A DNA stretch of 64,000 bases, from positions 36,031,149-36,095,148 of the forward strand of contig CM061231.1 of assembly GCA_030844895.1 (NCBI GenBank), read 5' to 3'. The notes below the pieces were generated by a model that was given only the letters and a program-made list of their open reading frames with translations, ran no database searches and had not been told where the DNA came from. Numbering within the stretch: position 1 is the stretch's first letter; every line of letters starts with the position of its first letter. Positions 35,001-43,612 of the stretch are shown here, piece after piece. This DNA is from Ambrosia x helenae. Its lineage: Eukaryota > Streptophyta > Magnoliopsida > Asterales > Asteraceae. Both the position numbers and the translations under genes were made by a program.

Positions 35001-35754
35001 GAGACATTATCTCTATGGGACCAAATGTGTGGTGTTCACGGACCACAAAAGTCTCCAACATGTCTTCGACCAAAAGAATCTTAACATGAGGCAACGACGT
35101 TGGGTTGAATTACTTAACGACTATGATTGCGAAATTCGCTACCATCCTGGCAAAGCGAATGTTGTGGCTGACGCACTTAGTCGTAAAGAGCGTATCAAAC
35201 TCCAATGTGCTAGAGTTCGTACCGATCTCCAAGATCGTATTCTCCAGGCTCAACACACCTCAGTCACCCAAGGTAACATGTACGATGAAATGTCTTGTGG
35301 TGCTGAGACTCAACTTGAAACCAAACCCGATGGTCTCCTTTATTTTCTTAATCGACTGTGGATTCCCGACCGTGATGATCTTCGTACTTTTCTCATGAAC
35401 GAGGCTCATAAGTCTCGTTATTCTATTCATCCTGGAGCTGACAAGATGTACCAAGATCTTCGTTATTCTTATTGGTGGCCTGGTATGAAGAAAGACATTG
35501 CTCTTTTCGTTGCAAAATGCCTCACTTGTTCCAAGGTTAAGGCTGAACATCAACGACCATCTGGTATGCTTGAACAACCAGAGATTCCTGTCTGGAAATG
35601 GGAGAGCATAGCTATGGATTTCATCACCAAACTCCCTCGCACACCCAAAGGTTTTGACAGTATTTGGGTAATCGTCGACCGTTTGACCAAGTCTGCTCAC
35701 TTTCTACTATTCGTGAGAAGTATTCTGTGGAAAGGTTGGCAAGGATGTACGTAA
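32041..35754 (+). CDS. gag-pol of Tekay-type element, up to frameshift
   Basis: I choose the MPPRRSTRN start at 32041 over an upstream ATG at 32023, since basic MPPRR starts are common in this lineage. In order: gag (WFEGIENTFINSECP, LTWWNEEKR), zinc knuckles (CTKCQRYGHLVNVC, CYECGNPNHYINNC), protease (LFDSGADKSFVS), reverse transcriptase (DYRELNKLTIKNRYPLPRID, FIDDILIYSKS), RNase H (YCDASNQGLGCVL, FTDHKSLQHV), and the integrase zinc finger and first catalytic Asp (AMDFITKLP). After KSAHF the frame is lost through a one-base deletion near 35707, and the tail to 35754 is not native. The element probably cannot make a full integrase itself. Confidence 0.9.
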   Translation: MPPRRSTRNSNGENPAEGSDNHNHNHDQAPNHNNNGVDAQLAAIISQQMAQQIATLVPNLLAQVIQLNGNGHNNGNGNGNGNGNGNGPQACTLKHFNSCNPPKFSGEEGATGLLQWFEGIENTFINSECPNNFKVRYAMSVLHKRALTWWNEEKRTRGAEVALAMTWDQVKEIMKEEFCPRNEVKKLEDEFHTLAQDSGENLAYNTRFHELSLLLPHKVTPLPVAIEKYIGGLPMQIQDTVWGRNPATLEEAKRLAATLTDNHVKNGTLVRKGSKKTVAKDTPQPAIEVKPETSSNKKRKARNYMVAATPPAAQNPAKKPYTGPHPLCNTCKYHHPTQVPCRFCTKCQRYGHLVNVCRSPAAQDNNNNPAPNQNQQNNRPPRGQCYECGNPNHYINNCPNRNRNQNQNQNQNQNRNQNQGARGRAYNLNANQARDNNEVVNGTFLINNHYASILFDSGADKSFVSLKFEPLLNLPHTNLEDPFVVEVANGKSISIGSIIRNCLLNLNDHTFPIDLIPMHLGSFDVIVGMDWLSTHHAEILCFEKVIRIPLESGEILKIYGEKPCGELKLMSCTTAQKYLRKGYTAFLANVIEKKDKGKSIQDIPIIRDYPEVFPEDLPGLPPARQVEFRIDLVPGANPIAKAPYRLAPSEMQELASQLQELSDKGFIRPSSSPWGAPVLFVKKKDGSLRMCIDYRELNKLTIKNRYPLPRIDDLFDQLQGATHFSKIDLRSGYHQLRVHDEDIPKTAFRTRYGHYEFMVMPFGLTNAPAVFMDLMNRVCRPYLDKFVIVFIDDILIYSKSKSDHEQHLHSILSLLKKEQLYAKFSKCEFWLKEVQFLGHVIDMNGIHVDPAKIEAVKNWSVPTTPTEVRSFLGLAGYYRRFIANFSKIAVPLTTLTHKGKPYEWGPKQEEAFETLKLKLCEAPVLSLPDGNDDFVVYCDASNQGLGCVLMQRGKVIAYASRQLKIHEKNYTTHDLELGAVVFALKIWRHYLYGTKCVVFTDHKSLQHVFDQKNLNMRQRRWVELLNDYDCEIRYHPGKANVVADALSRKERIKLQCARVRTDLQDRILQAQHTSVTQGNMYDEMSCGAETQLETKPDGLLYFLNRLWIPDRDDLRTFLMNEAHKSRYSIHPGADKMYQDLRYSYWWPGMKKDIALFVAKCLTCSKVKAEHQRPSGMLEQPEIPVWKWESIAMDFITKLPRTPKGFDSIWVIVDRLTKSAHFLLFVRSILWKGWQGCT

Positions 35755-36689
35755 GTGAAATCGTATGTCGTCACGGTATACCTTTGGACATTATTTCTGA
35801 TCGCGATGGTCGTTTCACCTCTCACTTTTGGGAATCTCTACAAAAAGCTTTGGGTACTAAGTTGAACCTGAGCACTGCTTATCACCCTCAAACGGATGGT
35901 CAGACTGAACGAACCATCCAGACACTTGAGGACATGCTCAGGGCGTGTGTCATCGATTTTGGTGGCGCATGGGATTCTCATCTTCCCTTGGTTGAGTTTT
36001 CATACAACAACAGTTATCACGCCAGCATTAACATGGCTCCTTTTGAGGCACTCTATGGTCGGAAATGTCGTTCTCCTGTCTGTTGGACCGAGGTTGGTGA
36101 AGCTCGTATTACTGGACCCGAACTAATCCAGGAAACCACAGACAAAATCCAGCTTATTCAGGATAATCTTCTCAAGGCTCGAAGTCGCCAAAAGAGTTAT
36201 GCTGATAAACGTCGTAAACCCTTGGAATTTCAAGTTGGGGACCTTGTGCTACTTAAGGTATCCCCTTGGAAAGGAGTTATTCGTTTCGGTAGAAAGGGAA
36301 AACTAGCTCCTCGATACGTAGGCCCCTTCAAGATTCTTGACAGAGTTGGGAAAGTGGCTTACAGACTTGAGCTTCCACCCGAGCTAAGCAATGTTCATCC
36401 GACCTTCCATGTTTCGAATCTCAAGAAATGCTTAGCAGATGAGAACCTTCATGTTCCTCTTGAGGATGTGCAAATCGATGAAAGCATGCACATTATCGAG
36501 AAACCCGTCGAGATTGTTGACACTGGAGTCAAGAAACTCAAGCGCAGTCGTATTCCGATCGTTAAGGTTCGTTGGGAATCTAAACGAGGCCCAGAGTTCA
36601 CTTGGGAGCGTAAAGACCAGATGAAATCGAAGTATCCGCATCTTTTTCCACCAGACTCTCCAACTCCAACTTCGGGACGAAGTTCCTAA
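35710..36689 (+). CDS. pol of Tekay-type element, integrase continuation
   Basis: This continues the polyprotein in the next frame: VERLARMYVSEIVCRHGIP, the second catalytic Asp in SDRDGRFTSHFW, the Glu in YHPQTDGQTERTIQ, YGRKCRSPVCW, the GPFKILDRVGKVAYRLELP domain, and a C-terminal chromodomain-like segment (EIVDTGVKKLKRSRIPIVKV, FTWERKDQMKSKYPHLF). It ends at TAA 36687-36689, 13 bases before the 3' LTR. Confidence 0.85.
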
Positions 36690-36702
36690 AAGTAGGGGAG
36701 AC
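36690..36702 (+). other. Polypurine tract of Tekay-type element
   Basis: AAGTAGGGGAGAC directly before the 3' LTR, with the GGGACGAAG stretch a little upstream. Confidence 0.8.
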
Positions 36703-39191
36703 TGTAACATTACGCATTTAATTCTTGTACGTTACGCATGACAATTAATAAAACGTCAAGTTTCATAATTTTCCTCGCATTTATTATTTTTGTCGCTTTT
36801 GTGGAACCCTAATGATATATATATTATTATATATATATGTGTGTGTGTTAAAATAAAATCAAAAAAATGTTTGCCTTGGCCGGGATTCGAACCCGCGCCA
36901 AGGCCGGTCCAAACAAACACACAAGCCCAACCAGCTGGGCTGGCCTTCTGTTTGTGATAAACCCGGCTCATTTTAATCTTATACGCGTGTTAAAATCCCA
37001 CAGTTGACAAGGAAAAATCAACTGTGGTATTGCCTTGTTGATCAATCCAAGAATTAACGCGTGATTTCTATAATTATGGTAAACTCGTGCATTATCCGGC
37101 CCATTACAACGCGATTACACAGCTATTACACGGCAATTGTTGCCCTAATCGTCTAATTGGCCGTGTACAATTATAAGGAAAGTTAACTATACAATTAACC
37201 CTAACCCTAATCAATTAGTATAAATTGAGGCTCTGCAAACCTTGAAAACTCGCTCATACCTCTCTCTCAATCTTTACATCTCTCTAAATCTCTCTGATTT
37301 GATCTATCTGTGCGTGGTTTGACTTTTCCAGTTGACCCGATCATCATCACCATTATCACACTGTGAGTTCAATTGTTTTGTTGGGTTTCATTCATCGGCA
37401 TCCAAGCAACTATAGCCCTAACATTAATTGGGCTATAGTTGCCTGAATCAATCAATTGATTTATCTAGGGTTCGTCGTTGTGGTTTGGGGATAAACCAGA
37501 ATCTGCATCGCGTATTTATTTATTTTGAATCCAGATCCATCACAACCACCGGCCTAGGCCAAGTGGTTGTGACTCTGGTTTGCTACAAGGGTCACCCGGG
37601 TTCGAGTCCGGCTCTGACCGGTTTTTATGCTTTCTTTCCTTTTCTTTTTTTTTTTAAACAAACATTAATATTATATATATATATATATTAATCCTTAAAT
37701 CTTTTAAATTCTTTTTAAAATACCTAAACTATTTTATAAACTCTAAAAAATTATAATTGTTAAATCTGATATAAAAGATTTATTTACAATTTTTATTTTT
37801 CAGAAATTCTTTTATTTAATAATTATAATAATTAAATCATTTTTATACTATTATATTTATAAAAATCCATTATTATATCAAAACAGTTTTATTAAATTCC
37901 ACAAAAATTATCCTAACTTTTTATAAAGATAAACTTTACTGAAATAATTTTTAATTCAGTAAAATCATTTATTTATTATTTTTAATCAATTTTTGTAAGA
38001 TTTAATCATATTTAATTCATAATAAATCCAATTTTCATCATTTTTACACCAAAATTTTACACAAATTATTTTTAATCATTTAGATCAGAATTATGATTTT
38101 TAAAATAAGATTTCTTTAATTTTAGTATTTTTAAATATTAAAGTTAATAATTGACTATTTACAAATAAATAGATTTAAAAATCTATTTTAAATGAAATAA
38201 TTTTATAAAAATTATTTTATTGCTTCAAACACTTTATTGTACTCATTCAAAATTCAAACTTTATAAAAAGACTATTTTTCATTTATTATCCAATTTTCTT
38301 TATTTAATTAACATTTTTAAATTAAATATAACAATTTATTATCCCCAAATCGAAACCCTAGAATGCACATATTAGTTTATATAGACTTAGACTTATTGTA
38401 TATTACCTCATTATAGGGTAATATTTGGAATCACTTTGGGCAACACAATTATCATATCTTTCAAACAAGTTAACATTTGCTAAGGTGAGTTTACATAGCC
38501 CCTTTTATCACCACTTTTGGGGTGAAACATGTTATAACACTTTTCATTGCAATTCAATCATCAATGTGTTTATGTGTTTTTCTATGTTGCATATTGTCTT
38601 GAACATGATTAGAGTAAGCACCATTCTAGCATAATCATTAACATTGATCAGCCGACGGTATACATTGATAGATCTATTGGACTGACAATCCCACCCGGAT
38701 ACGTGCCTCCTACCAAGGTTACGTGGGTGTTTGTTATCGCATAACATATTGGGACCATAAGTGTATGGTATGTATCATTTTATAACAGTCAGCAGGGTTG
38801 ATTATGCACTCGATTTATTTCTAATATGTTTCTCACATATGGGCTAGATTAACATGACACATGAATTGCATAACATTTTTATTCAGTTTATCATCAAAAA
38901 CCTATGTAATTCTCACCAACTTATGTTGACCCAAAATACTTTCAAAATTAACATGTTTCAGGTAACAATGAAGCTGAGGCTTGAGATAGCATGAGGATTT
39001 ATCTTGAAGTTTATTTGAAGTTTTTAAAGTTATTGTTTGGATGTTATGTATTTGAATTCTTAGACATTATTTCACATTTTGGATATTATGCTTGAATAAA
39101 TTATTTAAAATTTATATTATACCATGTGCTACTGAAAACAATCATCAATACGTGGCACCCCGATGTTTCCGCCATCGGTTGGGGTGTTACA
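36703..39191 (+). repeat. 3' LTR of Tekay-type element
   Basis: 2489 bp, nearly identical to 29011-31498. Differences noticed include one C/T near 37184, changes in T- and TA-tract length, and single-base indels near 38580 and 38694. Confidence 0.95.
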
Positions 39192-40592
39192 CCGAGAGGC
39201 CACAAAAGCATAGGCAGACACGTCCTCCGCCGAACAAAGACCAAGCCCTCCCAACCGAATCGGCAAAGACGCTAACCGCCATTGAAATTCTCCAAAGAAC
39301 GCCCCTCCACAAACCACAATATCTTCCGCCGCTTCACGAAGGCCTTTGTCAAAAATGGATACAGCCTCATTGGCCATGGCCGGTGGACATGTTCGAAGGC
39401 CAAACAATAATTTGGCAACGCCCATACATGAACGAAGCAACAAAAGTTCACTTTGGGGGTCCCTCAATTTCTGCAGAGAGAGCATTAGTTCTGTTGCTTT
39501 CTTAGCCCTTTTAATGACCAAAGAGCTAATATACCCCTCATCCCGACTAACGGCCCCTCCTAGGAGCTTAACACCTCCTTCTGGTCTCCCTATCTCACTA
39601 GGAAATAAACCAGGCTTCTCTTTCGCTCCGTTGCACGATGGCCAAAAAACTTCAGATTTCTTAATATTAAGCGTAAGACCCAAATTCGGTCCCTCAGCTC
39701 GGATGATATCAAAAGCCTTAGCCACTTCCTTGGCCTCTCCAATAATCGTACCATCATCCAGGTACCAAGCATGGAATGGAAGGGAACAACACTCCTCCAG
39801 CCGACGAACCAATGGGTGCAGGACAAGCGCGAAAAGAAGCGGCCCTAATGGGTCCCCCTGCTGGACCCCGGTGGATGCCCCCATACAAGTATCACCCACA
39901 TAAAGCCTAGCAGGCTGGGCATAAAGAAACTGAACCCAAGGGTAAATAGATGGGCAGCGAACGCTCACCTCCCGCAAAAGAATCGTCCTGTTAACTAAGT
40001 TGAAGGCATTCGAAAAGTCGACCGTGAGCATGACCATGGATCCTTTATCGTGGAACGCATTTAGAAACCTGTTCGCGCTGTGAAGGATGGCCTCAGCCCC
40101 ATTGGGAACCCCAACCCCATATTGATGATCACCCAAGTATGTCGCCATCTCCTTCCCGACTTTACGCATAGCTACTTTAGAGACTAACCTTCGCCAAATG
40201 CCCCCAACCGCGATAGGCCTGATCCCATTATCGGGCTTAAGTAACGGAGTCAGGGGGGCAGATGCAATAAACTCGGCAAGGGCCTTAGGGCAAAGCCCCC
40301 CCAACCAGATGTTAACCACGTCAGTGATAGCCAAGAGTAGATCAGAAGGTGGCGAGGACCCCTGCCCACAAAGTGCATCCAAGATATGTTGAGCTCTAAG
40401 GCCATCCCTCCCGCATGACGTCCCTTTCGGAAAGGATTTAATATTCCGTAACACACAATCCGCGTCGACCTGAAGGGCACCCTCAGAGGGTAAGACATTA
40501 GGCAATGCTGGGGGATCGGTGACGGGGTGTTTATCAATCAGGGCCTTCAAGGTGGAATCCCCAAATGGAGCAACCCCGGAAGAACATAGAAC
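39192..40592 (-). pseudogene. RT-endonuclease gene, reverse transcriptase part
   Basis: One open frame on the minus strand encodes a reverse transcriptase with the motifs RPIAVGGIWRRLVSKVAM, HQYGVGVPNGAEAILHSANR, MLTVDFSNAFNLVNR (catalytic Asp), GVQQGDPLGPLLFALVL and AWYLDDGTIIG (YLDD). These are non-LTR-type RT motifs, but unlike the L1-type LINE relics in this window. The upstream side ends at an in-frame TAG that overlaps a possible AG acceptor (40593-40595); no first exon is visible, so the gene is 5' truncated or its start is lost. It ends at 39192, where the Tekay-type element inserted after AFVASR. Confidence 0.75.
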
Positions 40593-40676
40593 CTAAATCT
40601 TATTTCCATGTTATAACAGTCACAACTCACACCCCAAACGTACATAATAAAACATTGTAACCATCAAACATACAAT

Positions 40677-41207
40677 CTAATCAAACACCATTTCATCAGT
40701 AGACAACAAACTATAAACCAAAGTATCCTTAACACACCCTTTAATCATTGTATATTTCCTCAAAAGCCCTTCCAACTTAAACCCAACTTTCTCCAACACT
40801 CTTTGAGACCCAATATTCTCAACATCAGTAAAAGCTTGCACCCTCACCACCTCTGGGAACTCCTTCAACACCATCTTGACAGCCATCCTGACCGCCTCAG
40901 TCGCAATCCCTCGTCCCCAATACTTCGCGGCCACACCATACCCGATATCCGCTTTGTGTCCGTCTTCGTAGAAAGTTGACACGAACCCGACTGACTTGTC
41001 ATCTATGCATATTGACATGCGCCAACGGTGTGGCATGCATACGTCCTTGATGAAGGTTAAAGCCTCTTCTGTTGTTTTTAGTGTTGGCCAACGTAGGAAG
41101 CGGGTTACTTGCTCGTCGCCAGTGAATAGGAGGAGGTCGTCCGCGTCCGAGAGGCGGAAGGGGCGGAGTGTGATGATGGTGGTGGGAGGAGGTGGTGAAG
41201 GGTTCAT
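40677..41207 (-). CDS. GNAT-family N-acetyltransferase
   Basis: Single-exon gene of 176 aa, intact. It resembles plant RimJ/RimL-type (Acetyltransf_3) proteins, which move an acetyl group from acetyl-CoA to an amine; the substrate cannot be told from the sequence. Visible: ITLRPFRLSDADDLL at the start, GYGVAAKYWGRGIATEAVRM (the acetyl-CoA binding motif with GRGIA), and VENIGSQRVLEKVGFKLEG (the conserved NxxSxxxxEKxGF motif). No transit peptide is evident apart from a Pro-rich start (MNPSPPPPTT). It lies 85 bases from the reverse transcriptase pseudogene on the same strand, probably by chance. Confidence 0.92.
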   Translation of the reverse strand: MNPSPPPPTTIITLRPFRLSDADDLLLFTGDEQVTRFLRWPTLKTTEEALTFIKDVCMPHRWRMSICIDDKSVGFVSTFYEDGHKADIGYGVAAKYWGRGIATEAVRMAVKMVLKEFPEVVRVQAFTDVENIGSQRVLEKVGFKLEGLLRKYTMIKGCVKDTLVYSLLSTDEMVFD

Positions 41208-41760
41208 GATCGACTAGAGTTGGTCTACATGGGCGTGCTAGAGGAGGTTGTTATAGTGCATGAGTACATTTTTTATGAGAATATTATTGCCTAAACGTTT
41301 AGTTTTTTAATGTTCAATAATTGCTATTGCATGTCTTTTAGACTTTGACTAGCAAAGTAACATTTTAAAAAAACAAAATAGTTAAATAAGATAAATAACA
41401 ACTTTGATATTGTTGTTCTTTTACAAATTTTGTTTCTAGAAATAATAAAATATTCGTTTTGCATTACTACATTTAAATATAAATATAATTATTTTAAAGT
41501 TTTTAGAATATATATAACTTTGAATATTTAGTTTTATGTTTTTTATTTTTTTTTTATTTTGATAAGATTCGTTTCAATGTTTCTTAAAATTTATTTTCTG
41601 ATATATTGTTACGATACATACGGTACTGTACCGCAACATAACTTTGTAACTCATAAGTTTATGTTGGTAATTTGCCAACATTACCATAAGAAGTTGCTAC
41701 GTCGAGCATACAATTACTGCACCCAACCTTGTCTCTTTGGTCTTCCATAGTGATCATCTT
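41208..41760. other. Intergenic, GNAT upstream region
   Basis: AT-rich DNA with no supported gene. The first 100-200 bases are the likely GNAT promoter. The open frame at 41559-41750 has no recognisable content. Confidence 0.35.
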
Positions 41761-42110
41761 TTGCAGTTCTCTACAGAGATTAATTCTTTGGAGAAGGTGG
41801 ATCTTCGCGTTTGCGTTACACACTTGTGGAGCGGTTGTAGAATTGCTGATCTGCTCCAGCTAATCCACAATGTCAAATTTCTTAAGCTTAACTTGGAGTT
41901 CATTTTGGTACATTGAAATTCTACATAAAGGAAACCACTCTCTTAAATCCAAATAACATAGAAAAATAAAATAAGTTTAGTTATGATTTCTATAAAAAGT
42001 TTCTTTTGTGAAATTTTTGCAGCCTCTTTTTTCACTCATGGAAAGCATCTCACTTCAACCGTCTCTCCATTTTCTTAGTTGAAGAGTTTAAAGATTTATC
42101 CGGTTTATGT
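41761..42110 (+). pseudogene. F-box/LRR-type gene fragment, upstream part
   Basis: After a TTTTGCAG acceptor the frame reads SLEKVDLRVCVTHLWSGC and IADLLQLIHNVKFLKLNLEF, which looks like the leucine-rich region of plant F-box/FBD proteins. A GT donor at 41908 and a TTTTGCAG acceptor ending at 42022 define a 115 bp intron. The second exon reads THGKHLTSTVSPFS, then a stop, then LKSLKIYPVY, and is cut at 42110 by the copia element. The F-box itself is missing, so this is a relic. The family call is by general resemblance only. Confidence 0.5.
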
Positions 42111-42288
42111 TATAGGAAATGCTAATTTGCTGTGAAAGCTTGATGAATCTCATTATTTACAAAGGTATATATACACGTACAAAAGCCAATGTCAAGGCTG
42201 AAATCAAGGAGGACCACATATGCTACAATCTCTAATTGACTACAGTCAATACAAATTAAATACAATAATACACAATAAATGGTAATGC

Positions 42289-42962
42289 TTAAATCTTGCT
42301 AATACGCCCCCGCAAGATGGAGGATCCATTGGATACGCCAATCTTGGACCGTAGTGACAGAAATGACGATCGTGGTAGAGGCTTGGTGAGGACATCGGCG
42401 AGCTGATCCTTGGAGCTTATGTGAAGGACTTGCAACGTTCCAGCATTTACTTGTTCTCGAACAAAATGATAGTCTAGAGCCACATGTTTCATGCGTGAGT
42501 GGTAAACAGGATTAGCACATAGGTAAGTTGCACCGGTATTGTCACAAAATAGAGATGGAGTGCGAGTGACCGGAACACCAAGTTCGGCGAGAAGGTTTTT
42601 GATCCATGATAGTTCGGCAGCTGCATTAGCGAGTGCTTTGTATTCGGCTTCTGTGGAAGAACGAGAAACTGTTTTTTTGCCTTGAGGATCGCCAGGAGAT
42701 GATGTTAGATCCAAGGTATAGGAGATATGCTGTGGTTGATCTTCCTCCGTCATTTATTCCTCCCCAATCAGAGTCTGAGAATGCTTGTAAATCAAGTGAG
42801 GATTGTTTGTTTAGAAACAACCCATGGTACAATGTTCCTTTTAAATATCGGAGGACCCGTTTGAGAGCTTGCCAGTGTGACTGTTTTGGGTTGTGCATGA
42901 ATTGAGAGAGTTTGTTTACAACAAAGGAGATGTCGGGTCGAGTGAAAGCAAGGTATTGAAGT
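42289..42962 (-). pseudogene. copia pol, 3' part (RT end and RNase H)
   Basis: Continues the polyprotein beyond the MITE: YLAFTRPDISFVVNKLSQFM, VLRYLKGTLYHGLFL, AFSDSDWGG; then, after a one-base loss in the A run near 42671-42677, KTVSRSSTEAEYKALANAAA, LFCDNTGATYLCANPVYHSR and DQLADVLTKPLP. The stop (42289-42291) lies inside the 3' LTR. Confidence 0.88.
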
Positions 42963-43604
42963 TAGGGATGGCAATGGGTCGGGTTTGGGACGGGTTTAGG
43001 TAATCCCAACCCCATACCCGGTTAGGTATGTTTGTCCCAAACCCGGCCTAAAACCCGTCGGGTTTGTGTCGGGTAAATACCCATCGGGTATCGGGTATAC
43101 CCGCGGGTTTCGGGTAAACCCATTAATTTTTAAACTTACTCATTGAGTATATCCGACCAAACACTCGACGGACATTTATTAGGTAACTATTAACCAATTA
43201 CATTTACCATTATTAAATATACATGTAAATGATTATAGTTTATAAATATAAAATACTTAAATCATATAAAAACAATTAAAAACATAGATAACAAATAGTA
43301 TATACACTAATTTTTGGTAATTTTAGCACAAGATGACAATGTAGATGGACGATTAGATATATTATGCAAACATATTTAAAAAGATATATTAGAAATTATA
43401 TTGGGTATCTAATCGGGTAAACGGGTATACTTTATCGGGTAATCGGGTCGGGTAAATGGGTATATCATCAAATCCCAAACCCGCGAAAAAATTAAAAACT
43501 AATCCCATACCCGGACCCATACCCGATTACCCGACCCCAAACCCGTCCCAAATGTGTCGGGTTTCAGGTTTACCCATCGGGTTCGGGTTTGATTGCCATC
43601 CCTA
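42963..43604. mobile_element. hAT-type MITE (642 bp) inside copia pol
   Basis: Ends TAGGGATGGCAAT and ATTGCCATCCCTA are perfect inverted repeats, flanked by the 8 bp duplication ATTGAAGT (42955-42962 and 43605-43612). Both sub-terminal regions are packed with GGGTCGGGTTTGGG-like words and their complements; the centre is AT-rich. No transposase. Removing it with one duplication rejoins the copia frame. Confidence 0.95.
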
Positions 43605-43612
43605 ATTGAAGT

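Larger units (their letters stand above)
29011..39191 (+). mobile_element. Complete Ty3/gypsy Tekay (chromovirus) element, 10.2 kb
   Basis: LTRs 29011-31498 and 36703-39191 (TGTAACATTACG to GGGTGTTACA) are nearly identical; I saw only scattered single-base and tract-length differences. A primer-binding site and a purine tract are in place, and a gag-pol frame lies between them. The flanks share only CCGA (29007-29010 and 39192-39195). Removing the element plus one CCGA rejoins the host reverse transcriptase frame exactly. The lineage call rests on the integrase C-terminus, which has a chromodomain-like module (KVRWESKRGPEFTWERKD). A young insertion is inferred from LTR similarity. Confidence 0.95.
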
